NCBI GenBank assembly: GCA_037447655.1
Contig: JBBHKE010000752.1
Span: forward strand, 1 to 64,000
DNA length: 64,000 bases
Reading direction: 5' to 3'
Origin: Zygnema cylindricum
Lineage: Eukaryota > Streptophyta > Zygnematophyceae > Zygnematales > Zygnemataceae
Shown here: positions 40,859 to 51,533 of the stretch, one piece after another
Layout of the letters: every line of letters begins with the position of its first letter
Position numbering within the stretch: position 1 is the stretch's first letter
The notes under the pieces: model-generated
Database searches by the model: none
What the model was told of the DNA's origin: nothing
The model's input: only the letters and a program-made list of their open reading frames with translations
Position numbers and translations under genes: made by a program

Positions 40859-41437
40859 ATGAGGCTCAGAAAGGAAGTCTATGTGTGCGGAAAAGGTCGT
40901 AATAAAGGAGGAATATGGAAAATAAGAAAGACTATTAAAAGGAGAAAAGTGCAGCTAAATGAAAAGGGGGTCAGAATGAAAATCTTGAGGATGCATACAC
41001 TTAAGGGGAGTGGCACATCTACGGAAAAATACCAAAAATCAGTGAGGAAATCCACACGTTATAGAGGTAGTGGGGAGACAACCCATGGGAGAAGTAAAAA
41101 TTATGTGAGGAGACCAGAATGTAATAAGAAAACAAGAAGAAGATACAGATTATCTACGGAAAAATACCAAAAATCAGTGAGGAAATCCACACGTTATAGA
41201 GGTAGTGGGGAGAAAACCCATGGGAGAAGTAAAAATTCTGTGAGGAGACCAGAATGTAATAAGAAAACAAGAAGAAGATACAGATTAGCAAAGACAGGTT
41301 GGAGAAGAAACAAACTCCAAAGGTGGACACACAAAAGACCGGAAAAGATATTTTTGAGGTGGAATTACCGACACCTTCAATGGGAGAAATCATTGGTTAA
41401 ACAGGAGAAATGTTGGAGTGGTTGGTATGGTGACTAA
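40859..41437 (+). CDS. Basic 192-residue open frame, unrecognised
   Basis: The open frame is very rich in Arg and Lys (GKGRNKGGIWKIRKTIKRRK). It contains two consecutive 45-residue repeats starting STEKYQKSVRKSTRYRGSG. The DNA repeat is 135 bp (41018-41152, 41153-41287) and nearly identical, so the frame is kept. It lies between a truncated copia 5' end and a polypurine tract/LTR start (41508), so it may be the tail of a retroelement that I cannot classify. Base composition alone (A/G-rich) could produce such a frame. I assign no function. Confidence 0.3.
   Translation: MRLRKEVYVCGKGRNKGGIWKIRKTIKRRKVQLNEKGVRMKILRMHTLKGSGTSTEKYQKSVRKSTRYRGSGETTHGRSKNYVRRPECNKKTRRRYRLSTEKYQKSVRKSTRYRGSGEKTHGRSKNSVRRPECNKKTRRRYRLAKTGWRRNKLQRWTHKRPEKIFLRWNYRHLQWEKSLVKQEKCWSGWYGD
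41018..41287 (+). repeat. Tandem 135-bp duplication
   Basis: Two adjacent copies differ at only two or three bases (for example GAGACAACC against GAGAAAACC, and AATTATGTG against AATTCTGTG). Confidence 0.9.
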
Positions 41438-41507
41438 GGTTTGGTAACATCTTAGATTTATCAATATACACTTGCTTAAAACTAAAACATCTAAAACTTT
41501 GGAGGAG

Positions 41508-41620
41508 TGTTGTTTTTGTAAAGTTTTGGATGTTTAGTAGTAGATGTTGTGAGAGGGAATTTTGTTTTAACTCTGATTATTTTCTAAGCTCTTGCTCTCG
41601 TGTATATTTTCATTACAGTA
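41508..41620 (+). repeat. LTR start, truncated
   Basis: GGAGGAG followed by TGTTGTTTTTGTAAAG looks like a PPT/LTR junction. The similarity to family A (GTAGTAGATGTTGTGAGAGG) fades after about 80 bp. Confidence 0.5.
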
Positions 41621-42802
41621 GAAAGATCTGTAGACGGAGTGAAGTACTGAGTCTAAAGCTTTAGGGGAGTGTTGTAATTTGAAAGCTTTAGTCCTCAGTA
41701 GATGAGGCTGTGAGGGGAGACTTTTAGGACTTAGAATATTTTTGTATAAGTCTTTGTAATACTTACCTTTAATAGTGTGACACTGGCAGTAGTTCAAAAG
41801 AGTGTAATGTACCTCTTTGGGACACGCGGCGTCAGCACGCGCAGATCATATGTATCCGTACAAGAAGGATCCAGTACGGAATCCGAGATTAATAAATACA
41901 GTGACACACGGCAAATCGGACGGACAGAATTGTGCGCTTCGACAAATACACTAACAGAGTACGGACGCAGGAATGAACGGCGGATACAAATCGAGTCGAC
42001 AGACGCGATTCGAAATGGGACCACATTGGAAATGTTACTGGACACGTGTCGTCCACCGCGAAGGTAAAACTTACATCTTACGGTTATCCGCAAAAGTCCG
42101 GAACTCTCTTACACGAACGCTAATCTAATCGTTCGATTCCGCGTACATCAACGGCGGAGGAAATCTGCCGGGACCACAGTTGACTAAGCAAGTCGTGTCG
42201 CGTTTCGCAACCGACCTGCTACCAGGAGATTTCAGTTTTAATGGTACAGCCTTTTGTCACAAACTTAAGTAATAATTTCGAATGAACACATAGAGACACT
42301 TGAAATCCGGGTCCGCCGGATCCGCGCTAAAATACAAAGTAAGTACGCTAAGTTACAACTACATGGGGCCGCAGCCTTAGTCACTTACTTGTACCGTACG
42401 GCAAGTCAAGTTGTCGCAAATTTTGAGTAAATGTCACGTAGTCAATTACGACCGTTGATTAAGGTTACGTAGGTCACAAGTTAAGATTGTACTTCTTTGC
42501 GTGATACAAAAGTAGCGTAGGACTTACGTCACCTACACATATAAAATGTACTCATGCTCACATTGAAAATTAATCAATCAATCTACTAAATGATTCTCTC
42601 CACAATTTTACTAAATGATTCTCTCCACAATTTTTCCCTGCTGCTAGTTTTGCACTGAGTGCTTATTTTGTCGTGGAATTAATCTATCTTCTTTCTTGTT
42701 CAGTAATTAAGCTTTGCTTCTTTCTTGTTCAGTAATTAAGCTTTGTTTTCTCATATAGAGAATTGTTTTCCTTAGCTTCCTGTCTTGTAATTGATCGATC
42801 CT
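41621..42802 (+). repeat. Family A-like LTR with preceding polypurine tract
   Basis: GTCTAAAGCTTTAGGGGAG then TGTTGTAATTTGAAAG at 41670, closely matching the first 120 bp of the family A LTR, and diverging after that. Near its end are two tandem duplications: 25 bp at 42585-42634 and 29 bp at 42688-42745. A gag-like ATG at 42803 (MATSSKSQQKLHKWGAS) is open for 19 codons. The element is then cut at about 42865. Confidence 0.65.
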
Positions 42803-42869
42803 ATGGCCACTTCTTCAAAATCTCAACAAAAATTGCATAAATGGGGAGCATCGATAGTTTGAATCTCGC

Positions 42870-43669
42870 GAACGAGGAGCGGTAGAAGTGGAAAACAAGT
42901 AAAAACTGATACAAATGCGCAAGCGTAGAATAAGCAATCAATGGCGACAGGCACCCACCTGCACGTGCTAGTGCACGCTAATCAAGCATCCGTCCGCGGA
43001 ACATTCTCGCGCTTACGGGGAATACGTCGAATTTACGTTCGCGGGCGCTGGGAGGAGGTACGCGAGCGACAACGTGACGTCATAGAGAAAATATTTAAGC
43101 TTTGTTTCCCGCCTCTCTAGAAGCCGCAGAGTACAGTTTGTAGCAAGGCAGCTCTCCAGTCCCCCTCTGGTCCTACTTGTTGTCTGTAACAGGGTTACAA
43201 AGTTGGGCACTTAGTGGCTAAGGTTAGACTGCTATAGTTGCGGTCCCAAAGCAGCGCAGTTGCGATTCCAGACCAGCGCAGCATAGCACCATAGCAACTT
43301 AGCGGCGTAGCAACCTAGTAGCGCAGCAACGTAGCAGCGCAGCATAGCAATGCCGCGGAATGTAGATTGAGCTATATAGTTCTAAAAAGAGGTTTGGATA
43401 GATCTCGGTTGACAGTGAATGTTCACGTGTACAGCTGTACAATACTAGGTTGACTAGCAGGCAGTTAGTTTAAATAGTCGAGTAGACCTAGTGAATTGAC
43501 ACTCTTTCTGTAGACCTTGGCAGCGAGCGCAAACCTTGTAATCTCTTCCAAATAATAAAGTGCAACCTTGTCTGTCAGTGTTGTCTACCCTATTGTTGAT
43601 ACAGGAAGATCCTTGGTGTTTTCCGCTGTGCATTGTGACGTGCTGTGGTGTACTGGTGCCTCTTTTACA
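42870..43669 (+). repeat. Ty3/gypsy 5' LTR
   Basis: It precedes a primer site and ends TTTTACA. A TGACGTCA box (43076-43083) lies just upstream of TATTTAA (43093), with an AATAAAG signal at about 43552. These are typical U3 promoter and R polyadenylation parts. Between 43240 and 43360 a GCAGCGCAGCATAGCA-like word recurs about every 10-20 bp. The left boundary is uncertain. Confidence 0.7.
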
Positions 43670-43670
43670 C

Positions 43671-43682
43671 TGGTATCAGAGC
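43671..43682 (+). other. Gypsy primer binding site (initiator tRNA-Met 3' end)
   Basis: TGGTATCAGAGC is a perfect match to the plant-type site. It lies one base after the LTR. Confidence 0.9.
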
Positions 43683-43703
43683 TGTTACCCGTGACTCGAC
43701 AGC

Positions 43704-44435
43704 ATGGATGAACACGGCGTATCCACTACAGAAATGTTGGCGCAAGTTCTTAGGGAGTTGGAAAGTGTGAGATTACAGAACGCGCAGCTGAGTAACACCG
43801 TCACAGCCTTGGAGTCTCGTCTAGGGGAGCGACCTCATGGAGGCATAGAGAGAGACTCCCGGAGACCGAAATTAAGGCTTCCCGACGAGTTTGACCCTGC
43901 AAGACACAAGAACCTTGACTCATGGCTATTCTCCGTGGCGAACTATCTCGAGAATTTTCCTAGCCTATCGGATCGTGAGAAGATTCACTACGCGGGTGGT
44001 CTTCTTAAAGGGGCAGCGAGTGCCTGGTGGAGAACATTAGTGGAGGAGGATGAGTTACCGACCGTCTGGGCGCTCTTCGTTCAACTCCTCCGCAACACTT
44101 GGCAGCCCGTCAACACGGTGAAGGCGGCGAGATAAGATCGCAGTATTGAAGCAACGAACTTCAGTGATGAAGTTTACGCAACGGTTCTTGGAGTGCAAAG
44201 TTCAAATACCTACGATGACGGAGGATGAAGCCGTGGATCGCTACGTGAAGGGGCTTAAGTCGTTTATTCGTAAATATGTGGAATAATGGCTTGCTCGGGA
44301 AAAGATGACTCCTACTTTGTCGGCAATCATCCAGTTTGTGGAGCGAACCGATTCAATCGACTTTAACCTCCGGAGACCTTATCACTACGGGTCGAGCAGT
44401 AGCGAAGGACAGTGACGAGACGAAGGTCCAACCCC
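43704..44435 (+). pseudogene. Ty3/gypsy gag
   Basis: The frame opens MDEHGVSTTEMLAQVLRELE with a coiled-coil-like heptad region. The retrotrans_gag core (LDSWLFSVANYLENFPSLSD, GGLLKGAASAWWRTL) follows. A frameshift falls at 44130-44140. In the next frame KQRTSVMKFTQRFLECKVQIP and a W-adjacent stop at 44284 are seen. It is clearly gypsy-type, unlike the copia gags around it. Confidence 0.9.
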
Positions 44436-44436
44436 C

Positions 44437-44993
44437 ATGGAGCTCGGCGTAATTAATGAGGATAAGGAAGCGGTCAACGTCCTGCGAAGAAAGAAGAAAA
44501 CTACCAAGACCAAGACCAATGACTTATCCCCCGAGGAAATCCAGCGGAGGAGGCAAAATGGCCTATGCTTCCAGTGCGGTTCTCCAGATCATATGGCTCG
44601 AGAGTGTCCAAAACGGAAAGGTCCCAAAAAGGGAAAACTTACCGTTATGAGGTTAGCCGGTGAAGGAGGAGACCCTTTGATATTTCGGGGTCAAATAGGA
44701 GTGAGTGCAGCTAACTTCATGGTGGACTCCGGAGCATCGGGGAACTTCATTAACGAGGCGACGGTGAAAAGGTTGAAACTTCCTCTTGTGGTACCAAAAG
44801 ATCATCAGTCGGTACAATTGGTCGACGGCAGTTCCTTATCGATTACCTATCGTACCCCGAGGTTACGCTCGGAATTGGGAAATTCCGATGGTACGACACG
44901 TTTCATGTATTACCTCTTGGGGACCATGAGGTAATCCTGAGGAAGCCGTGGCTGCAAAAATGGAATCCGACGATTGATTGGAGAAGTGGCGCC
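44437..44993 (+). pseudogene. Ty3/gypsy nucleocapsid and protease
   Basis: The knuckle CFQCGSPDHMARECP (44566-44607) has all four ligands. The protease motif FMVDSGASGNFI has the active-site DSG at 44724-44732. The frame then shifts near 44860. The typical segment before RT ([17 protein letters not shown]) is read in another frame at about 44930-44980. Confidence 0.9.
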
Positions 44994-46147
44994 ATGAGAG
45001 TGAAGAAAGGTGAAGAAGAGGTTGAGGTAAAAGCGGGAGCGGCTGGTAAGGGAGCGGAAGAGGGACGCCTGCTTTCGGCCTTACAACTCAAGAGGGCACT
45101 CAAGAAAGGGGAAACGATTGGTATGGCGGTCCTCCAGCTAATAGAGGAGGCGAAGGAGGAGATCCCGGAAGAATGGAAGAAGAAGGACCCCGACTTCGTC
45201 TCCAAAGAAAGTGACGATATTGGAAAGACTTCCGAAAAGGCCCCGGAAGTCGTGACAAAATTTCTCGAGGAGTACGCAGATGTGTTTCCCTCGAAGCTCC
45301 CCGAAGGATTACCTTCGAAGCGCAAAGTAGACCATAGGATAGAGCTTGTTCCTGGAGCGGTACCCCCGGCTAATCGGATGTACAAGATGAGCTACACCGA
45401 GTTGGACGAACTGAAAAAGCAACTCGCGGAGTTGGTCGAAGCCGGAGCAATCGAACCAAGCAAGTCACCGTATGGAGCCCCCGTTCTCTTTGTGAACAAG
45501 AAAGATGGAGGTTTCCGTATGTGTATTGATTATCGAGCGCTGAACAAGTTAACGGTGAAGAATGCGTACCCCCTACCGAGGATAAACGAATTGTTGGATC
45601 GACTTCGACGTGCTAAATATTTTTCGAAAATAGACTTGCGGAGCGGCTACCACCAGATTAGAATTGCCAAGGAAGATGTGGAGAAAACGACGTTCAGAAC
45701 TCGATACGGTCATTTCCAGTTTCGGGTAATACCGTTCGGGTTGACTAACGCACCGGCAACCTTTATGCATTTATTGAATTCCATCTTTCGGCAATATCTG
45801 GACGCGTTTGTGATCGTCTTCCTAGACGACATACTGGTGTATAGCCGAACGAAGGAGGAGCATATGAAGCACTTACGGACGGTCCTCCAAGTCCTTCGAG
45901 AAAATAAGTTATACGCAAAAAGAAGTAAATGTGACTTCTTCAAAGTGAAGATTGATTTTTTAGTCCATGTGGTGAGCCAGGACGGAATCGTAGTGGATCC
46001 AAACAAGACAAGGGCAGTTAAGGAGTGGCCGCAGCCGGCGAATATTACGGAGCTACGGAGCTTTCTAGGACTATGCTCCTATTATCGACGTTTTGTCGAA
46101 GGTTTCGCAAAAATCGCTGCACCGCTCACGGAATTGCTCAAGAATGA
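44994..46147 (+). pseudogene. Ty3/gypsy reverse transcriptase, interrupted by family D
   Basis: The frame is open for about 385 residues: [60 protein letters not shown], the catalytic FLDD (45819-45830) and the connection [20 protein letters not shown]. It is intact up to LTELLKN, where a family D copia LTR begins at 46148. The RNase H and integrase that should follow are not found beyond the inserted element. Confidence 0.95.
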
Positions 46148-47194
46148 TGTAGAAATTAATGGTTTATTAGTATTTTCTAGGTCTAAATAGAAATAAAGAA
46201 GCCAAGGCAGTCTACCTCTAACTTCTCTCTCCAACTCTCAAACTTGTCGCAGTCACTGAGAAATTGGAGAGGAAGCTAGAGCCATGGCTACCTAGGCTAT
46301 CCTGAGGTTTACGGGAAATTTATATTGGTTAGGGGATTAATTACTAAAAGGTATGGCCGGCGGCAAGATTTGATCCTGGTACCTGCCGGCCGACAGATAG
46401 TAGATAGCCGGTAGCCTTAGCCGTTAAGTATAAGATTAATGTTACGTAGTATATAGTTTGATATTTATTTAAATATGTATACGTACGATTAATCATTTAA
46501 CTGTAATAGATTACGGGATACATTGATCCGGTAATATATAAAGTACGTATTTCGGTACGGACTAGAAATCAATACCGCGCATTTGTTTCGTAAGTAAAAC
46601 AAATATCGCGCATGTATTTATAACGGCTACGATTAAATCTGAATTTAATCGGACGGCCGCAATTAGCGCCGAGATCGCGGAAGCCGAATTCGGCGGTTTT
46701 TGGACATTGCCACATCCGATGACACGTGGCAATGCTACATTGGAGGGCGGCATCTCCGAGGATTAAAGGAGCGAATCCGGACATTCCACGTGTGGACATT
46801 TAGACCATGTCGTACACTGTCCGTACATAAAGTACACAGGGAGCTGTACTTTTACGTACGGAACTGTATTCTGATTGGTTCCGTACATCAGTAGATAGAG
46901 TCTGTGAGAGAGATAGGACTTAGAAAAATTAGAAGATAGGACCCTCTCTCCCAGAGAGCTTCTGTACAAAAGGTCAACTTTGACCCTCCATAACTTACTG
47001 CTCAGGGGAGCAAATTCAGAGATTCTTTTTGCTATCGACTCAGGGGAGTCTTGCCTTCACAGGGGTGCAGGTGGTCAGAGTTTTTTCTGCCAGGGTGGCA
47101 GTTATCTTTGCTGAAACACAAAGGGGTCAAGATTATCCTACAGGCTTCTTGGAAGTTGTCTACTTTGAGGACTTATGGAGGTCTCAGAGTTTCA
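46148..47194 (+). repeat. Family D 5' LTR
   Basis: TGTAGAAATTAATGG to CAGAGTTTCA. U3 hairpin at 46212-46289, CCATGGCTACC box, tRNA-like module at 46356-46429, an R region with TCTCTCCCAGAGAG, and the U5 hairpin with ATG at 47175. Unlike the other families, it starts TGTAG. Confidence 0.93.
46356..46429 (-). other. tRNA-like module in LTR
   Basis: The minus strand reads CTTAACGGCTAAGG in the D-arm position and CAGG-ATCAAAT-CTTG in the T-arm. The copy in the 3' LTR (51741-51814) is nearly identical. Confidence 0.5.
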
Positions 47195-49748
47195 GGTTAT
47201 GGGCCCACCCTTTAGGGTACCAATCTTTAATGGAACTAGCTTCATATACTGGGAAAGTATGATGATAGGAGCTCTATGCGAAAAAAGGATTTGTGGGATA
47301 GTGATGGACGGTTGGGGCGTCCATCAAGTCTTGGAATTCCTCCAGGGTTTGGAGGAACCAGATTCACTAGGAAAGAGGATTCACCTTCAACGGAGGAAAC
47401 AAAAGAAGGAGAGGTTGTAGACAAAGGAAAGGAGAAGGAGACGACCACACCAATAGCAACTGGTTCGACATTCTTGTCACCTATTCCGAGGATTGAGGAG
47501 AATGATACTGAAACCTGGGACTTCAACAATATGGCCGCAAAGCACTTCATCCTACGCCATCTCACTCAAGGACTTGCGTGTCCTCATTTGCAGGTAGAAA
47601 GGGCATCCGATCTTTTGATGGCTCTCATAGAGATGTATCGAAGTCGTACGATTCAGCAACAACAGTTGGCTGATCAGAAAGTTAAGGAGTATTTAATCAA
47701 AGGGGAAAATATGTTGGATTTTTGCAATGAGCTTGCTACACTCTTCATGGAGCTAGAGAGTGCGGAAAAAGGTTTTAGTGAAAAAGAAAAGGTTAACTGT
47801 TTACTGATGAAGTTACCTGATGAGTTCGTAAACATAGTTTACCGTGTGCAGGACTTGCCTGACTCAAGGTGGATATGGAACTCAGTGGTAGGGATGAATC
47901 TCGTTCAAGAAAATACAATTGAGATCCGAAGGGGGGGAAAGAGTGGCCAAGCCTTGGCAACAGTGATTGATTTGAGGAACAGGGATTCCCGAAAACCGGT
48001 CGGAAACTATGGGGGTAGGAAGCTGAAAAAACAGGCCGACGAGTTCGAACCAAGGGCTCCCAAAGGTTTATGTCTTTTTTGTAAGAAACCGGGGCACTAT
48101 ATGGCAGTGTGCACTAAGCTAACCGAGCTTCTACTAAAGGAGGGGCAGACCGGTGGTACCCCGAGAGGAAAAAAAAAGGCCCTTGTCACACAGGTACTTG
48201 AGGCGGAATCTGAGGACGAGGACGATGAGCTCCTTTTGGATGAGGAGTTGGAGGCGAAAAACGAGGTCAAAATTCCACGAAGGAAGAAATGTGCTTACGG
48301 TGGATTAAAAGGTGAAGCAGGCTGGATCATAGATTCAGGTGCCTCCATCCACATGTGTAAGGATAGGCACCTGTTCACTAAGATAAGAAAGATTCCCACT
48401 GTAGAGATACAGTACGGGGATGGGAGGATAGTCACCACTACTCTTGTAGGATCGGTAGATCTGAAAGTGTTAGTAGAAGGAAAGACATCTATATTAACAT
48501 TTTCCGATGTATTGTTTATTCCGGAGCTGAACAAAAATCTTATCTCTACATCAGTATTAGATAATAAGGGTTTTTTCACTAGCACTAGGGAAGGAGTTTT
48601 TACTGCTAGTTTTGAGGAGGATGTTTATTTCATTGCTGAGAAAGGTAGCCATGGGATGTTTAGGCTGATCTTAAGTAATGAAACGAAGAAACTTTATTAT
48701 GCTGGTGTTCATGATATTATGATGTGGCATAAGAGGCTTGGGCATGTGAATCTAGATAAGTTAAGAGAGATGAAAAAGATGAGAGTGGTGGAAGGGATTC
48801 AGTTCAATGAGAGTGATGATATAAGTGATTGTAGTGGATGTGCTCAAGGTAAAGCACACAGATTACCCTTTCCTAAATCAACCACCTATAAGGGAGAAAA
48901 AATTCTAGATCTAGTACACACAGATATTTGGGGACCAGCTAGAGTGCCCTCACCGGGGGGGAAGAGATTTATGATGACTATAACTGATGATTGGTCTCGG
49001 TATTCCCGGGTGTATTTCTTGAAAAACAAGTTAGAAGCTCAGAATTGTTTTAGACAATATAAAGCTTGGAGCGAAAAACTCCATGAAACTCCAATCAAGA
49101 GAGTAAGGAGTGACAATGGTGGAGAGTATACTTCTAACCAGTTTGAGGATTTTCTGAGGGAAAATGGGGTCCAACACCAAAAGACAGTTCCAGAAAATCC
49201 GGAACAGAATGGGGTAGCTGAAAGGTTAAATAGAACACTAAGTGATAGTGCTAGAAGTATGTTGTCAGATTAAAAGATAGGAAAAAGGTTTTGGGCAGAA
49301 GCAATGAACTGTGCTAATTACCTCAAGAATAGAGTTCTTACTTCAGCTATAAAAGATCAAACTTCTTATGAGAGATGGACAGGCCGGAAACCAGACATAT
49401 CTCACTTAAAGGTTTTCGGCAGTCAAGTATTCAGTCTAGATACTGATCGGTCCAATTGGAAGCTAGATCCTAAAGGAAAACCGGGATACTTATTAGGATA
49501 TGATGAGGATGTTAAAGGATATAGAGTTTATGATCTAAAAAGGGAAGATATAATCCTAGTAAAGCATCTACTAGTTATGGATGAAGGAAAGTCTGTGGAT
49601 CCCTTCAAATATACGAAGTCAGTAAAAATCAGATTTGAGTCAGAAAATTCCGATGACTTTGAGCTTCCTAACTATCCAGGTTTTAGAGAAGATGACATTC
49701 TTGCAGGTACAAATCAGACCGAAAAGGACTCGGCTGTGAAACTCCAGT
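47175..49748 (+). pseudogene. Family D copia gag-protease-integrase
   Basis: Gag starts at the LTR ATG (MEVSEFQVMGPPFRVPIFNG). A one-base frame change near 47310 moves to the long frame that runs 47276-49273. That frame contains PPGFGGTRFTRKED, the capsid core NMLDFCNELATLFMELES, the zinc knuckle CLFCKKPGHYMAVC (48071-48112, all ligands present) and protease IIDSGASIHMC (active site 48332-48340). The integrase has D at 48923, D at 49112 and E at 49220 (D-35-E). A single nonsense change at 49271 (GATTAA) interrupts it, and the same frame resumes FWAEAMNCANYLKNRVL. It is the best-preserved polyprotein here. Confidence 0.95.
47195..47207 (+). other. Copia-type primer binding site
   Basis: GGTTATGGGCCCA is directly after the LTR and translated as part of gag (FQVMGPP). 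Confidence 0.88.
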
Positions 49749-51520
49749 GACAACTCTACCCGAAGCGGAAGACGTGGTGGAAATTGATTCGGAATCAATG
49801 GATAGGGGAGAAGCCGAGTTTGTTCGAAAGAATCCACGAGAACCATCTATTCCGGCCTCAGATTTTGAGGGGGGGAGGAGAAGTAGCAAAAGACTGCAAG
49901 AAAAACAGGTTAATAACAAGGTAACTAAACTGTCTCATCAAGATGAACCTCAAACTTATGGAGAGGCTATGACTTGTCTAGAAAAAAACCGGTGGAAGAC
50001 AGCCATCAATGAGGAGATGGCCTCAATCATGGCAGCCGATTCTTGGGAGCTGGTGGATTGTCCACCTAACCGAAAACTAATCGGATGTAAGTGGGTTTTC
50101 AAATTAAAACTGAACCCAGATAACACAATCGAGCGCTACAAGGCCAGATTAGTGGCAAAGGGATTTACACAAAAAGAGGGAATTGACTACGAGGAAACCT
50201 TTGCCCCGGTGTCAGATTTCCCTCCGTCCGCATACTTCTCAGTTTAGCAGCAGCGGAAGACATGGAAGTGCATCAGATGGACATCAAGAAAGCCTTTTTG
50301 CATGGAGAATTGGAAGAGGAGATCTTCATGCGACAACCCGAATGATTTGTGGAGGAAGGAGAGGAGAGTAAGGTATGCAGGCTGATTAAAACTCTTTATG
50401 GTTTGAAACAGGCGCCTCGACGATGGAATAACAAGCTTGATGTGTTTCTTACCGGTCTGGGATATATTCGAATCAGCTCAGATCACTCAATCTATATTTT
50501 CGAAGATGAGGAAGGTTTTTTATTTATTGCAATTTATGTTGATGATTTGCTTGTTTTAAGTAAATCAATAGAAAAAATTAATTAATTGAAAACCGATCTT
50601 AAACGGAGATTTGAAATGAAAGATATGGGAGAAGCAAAATATATTTTGGGAATTCAAGTAGAGAGAGACCGAAAAAGGAAAATTATAAGACTCACTCAAA
50701 AGGAAGCAATAGGGAACATGCTTGAAAAATTTCAATTGGATAAAGCTAATAGTTGTACAACTCCAATGGAGTTTAAGAAGGGAAGTGAGGAAGAAGGAGT
50801 CATAGTCTTAGACGAGGAATTATTTCCTGAAGAATAGAAGTTCATGCAGACTATTCTTTACAGGCAAGTAGTGGGAAATCTAATCTATTTTATGAATTGT
50901 ACCCGGCCGGATTTAGCTGCAGCAGTAGGAGTGCTGAGTAGAAGTCTAAATGCTCCCACTAAGAAGGATTGGGAGGCAGCTAAGAGAGTCCTTAGATATT
51001 TGATAGGAACTAGGGATATATGGTTGCATTTGGGTGGGGAGAATACAGACATCACTACTTGGAGTGATGCCAGTTATGGTGATGCTCCGATGAGGAGATG
51101 CACTTCTGGATATGTATTATATGTGGGTGATGGGGCTTGCTGTTGGAGTAGCAAACAGCAAAGAGTTATTGCTCAATCCACCATGGAGGCTGAGTATATG
51201 GCCTCTTGCTCGGCTGTAAAATAATTGATGTGGGTCAAGTCTTTGATTGATGAGCTTGGTCACCTTAAGAGTGGTGTGCAGAAAAGTTTTTATGATAATC
51301 AGGCAGCAATTGCTATTTCTGCCAATCCTAAACATCATTTTAAAGCCAAACATATGGACATTAGACTCAAATTGTTAGAGAAAAAGTAGAAAATAAAATA
51401 ATCAGTTTAGAGTACCGACCAGATAGTGAGATGGTAGCAGATATGATGACCAAACCTGTGCCTTCCCCTAAGCTAATTTTCTGCAAGGAGAAGTGTGGTC
51501 TGAAATTAAAGATTGACTAG
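49747..51520 (+). pseudogene. Family D copia RT and RNase H
   Basis: A frameshift at the linker (about 49745) is followed by [20 protein letters not shown] and [20 protein letters not shown] second shift falls near 50210 and a G-to-stop at 50344. The catalytic YVDD lies at 50535-50546. Further stops occur at 50582, 50836 and 51223. RNase H residues are visible in WSDASYGD and EAEYMAS, and in YDNQAA, where Cys is changed but the Asp is kept. It ends before the polypurine tract at 51525-51533. Confidence 0.92.
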
Positions 51521-51533
51521 AAAATAAGGGGAG

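Noticed and set aside
43704-46147. An env-bearing retrovirus-like element
   Set aside because: Only gag, protease and RT are present before the interruption. No envelope-like frame with signal peptide or transmembrane segment was seen anywhere near it.
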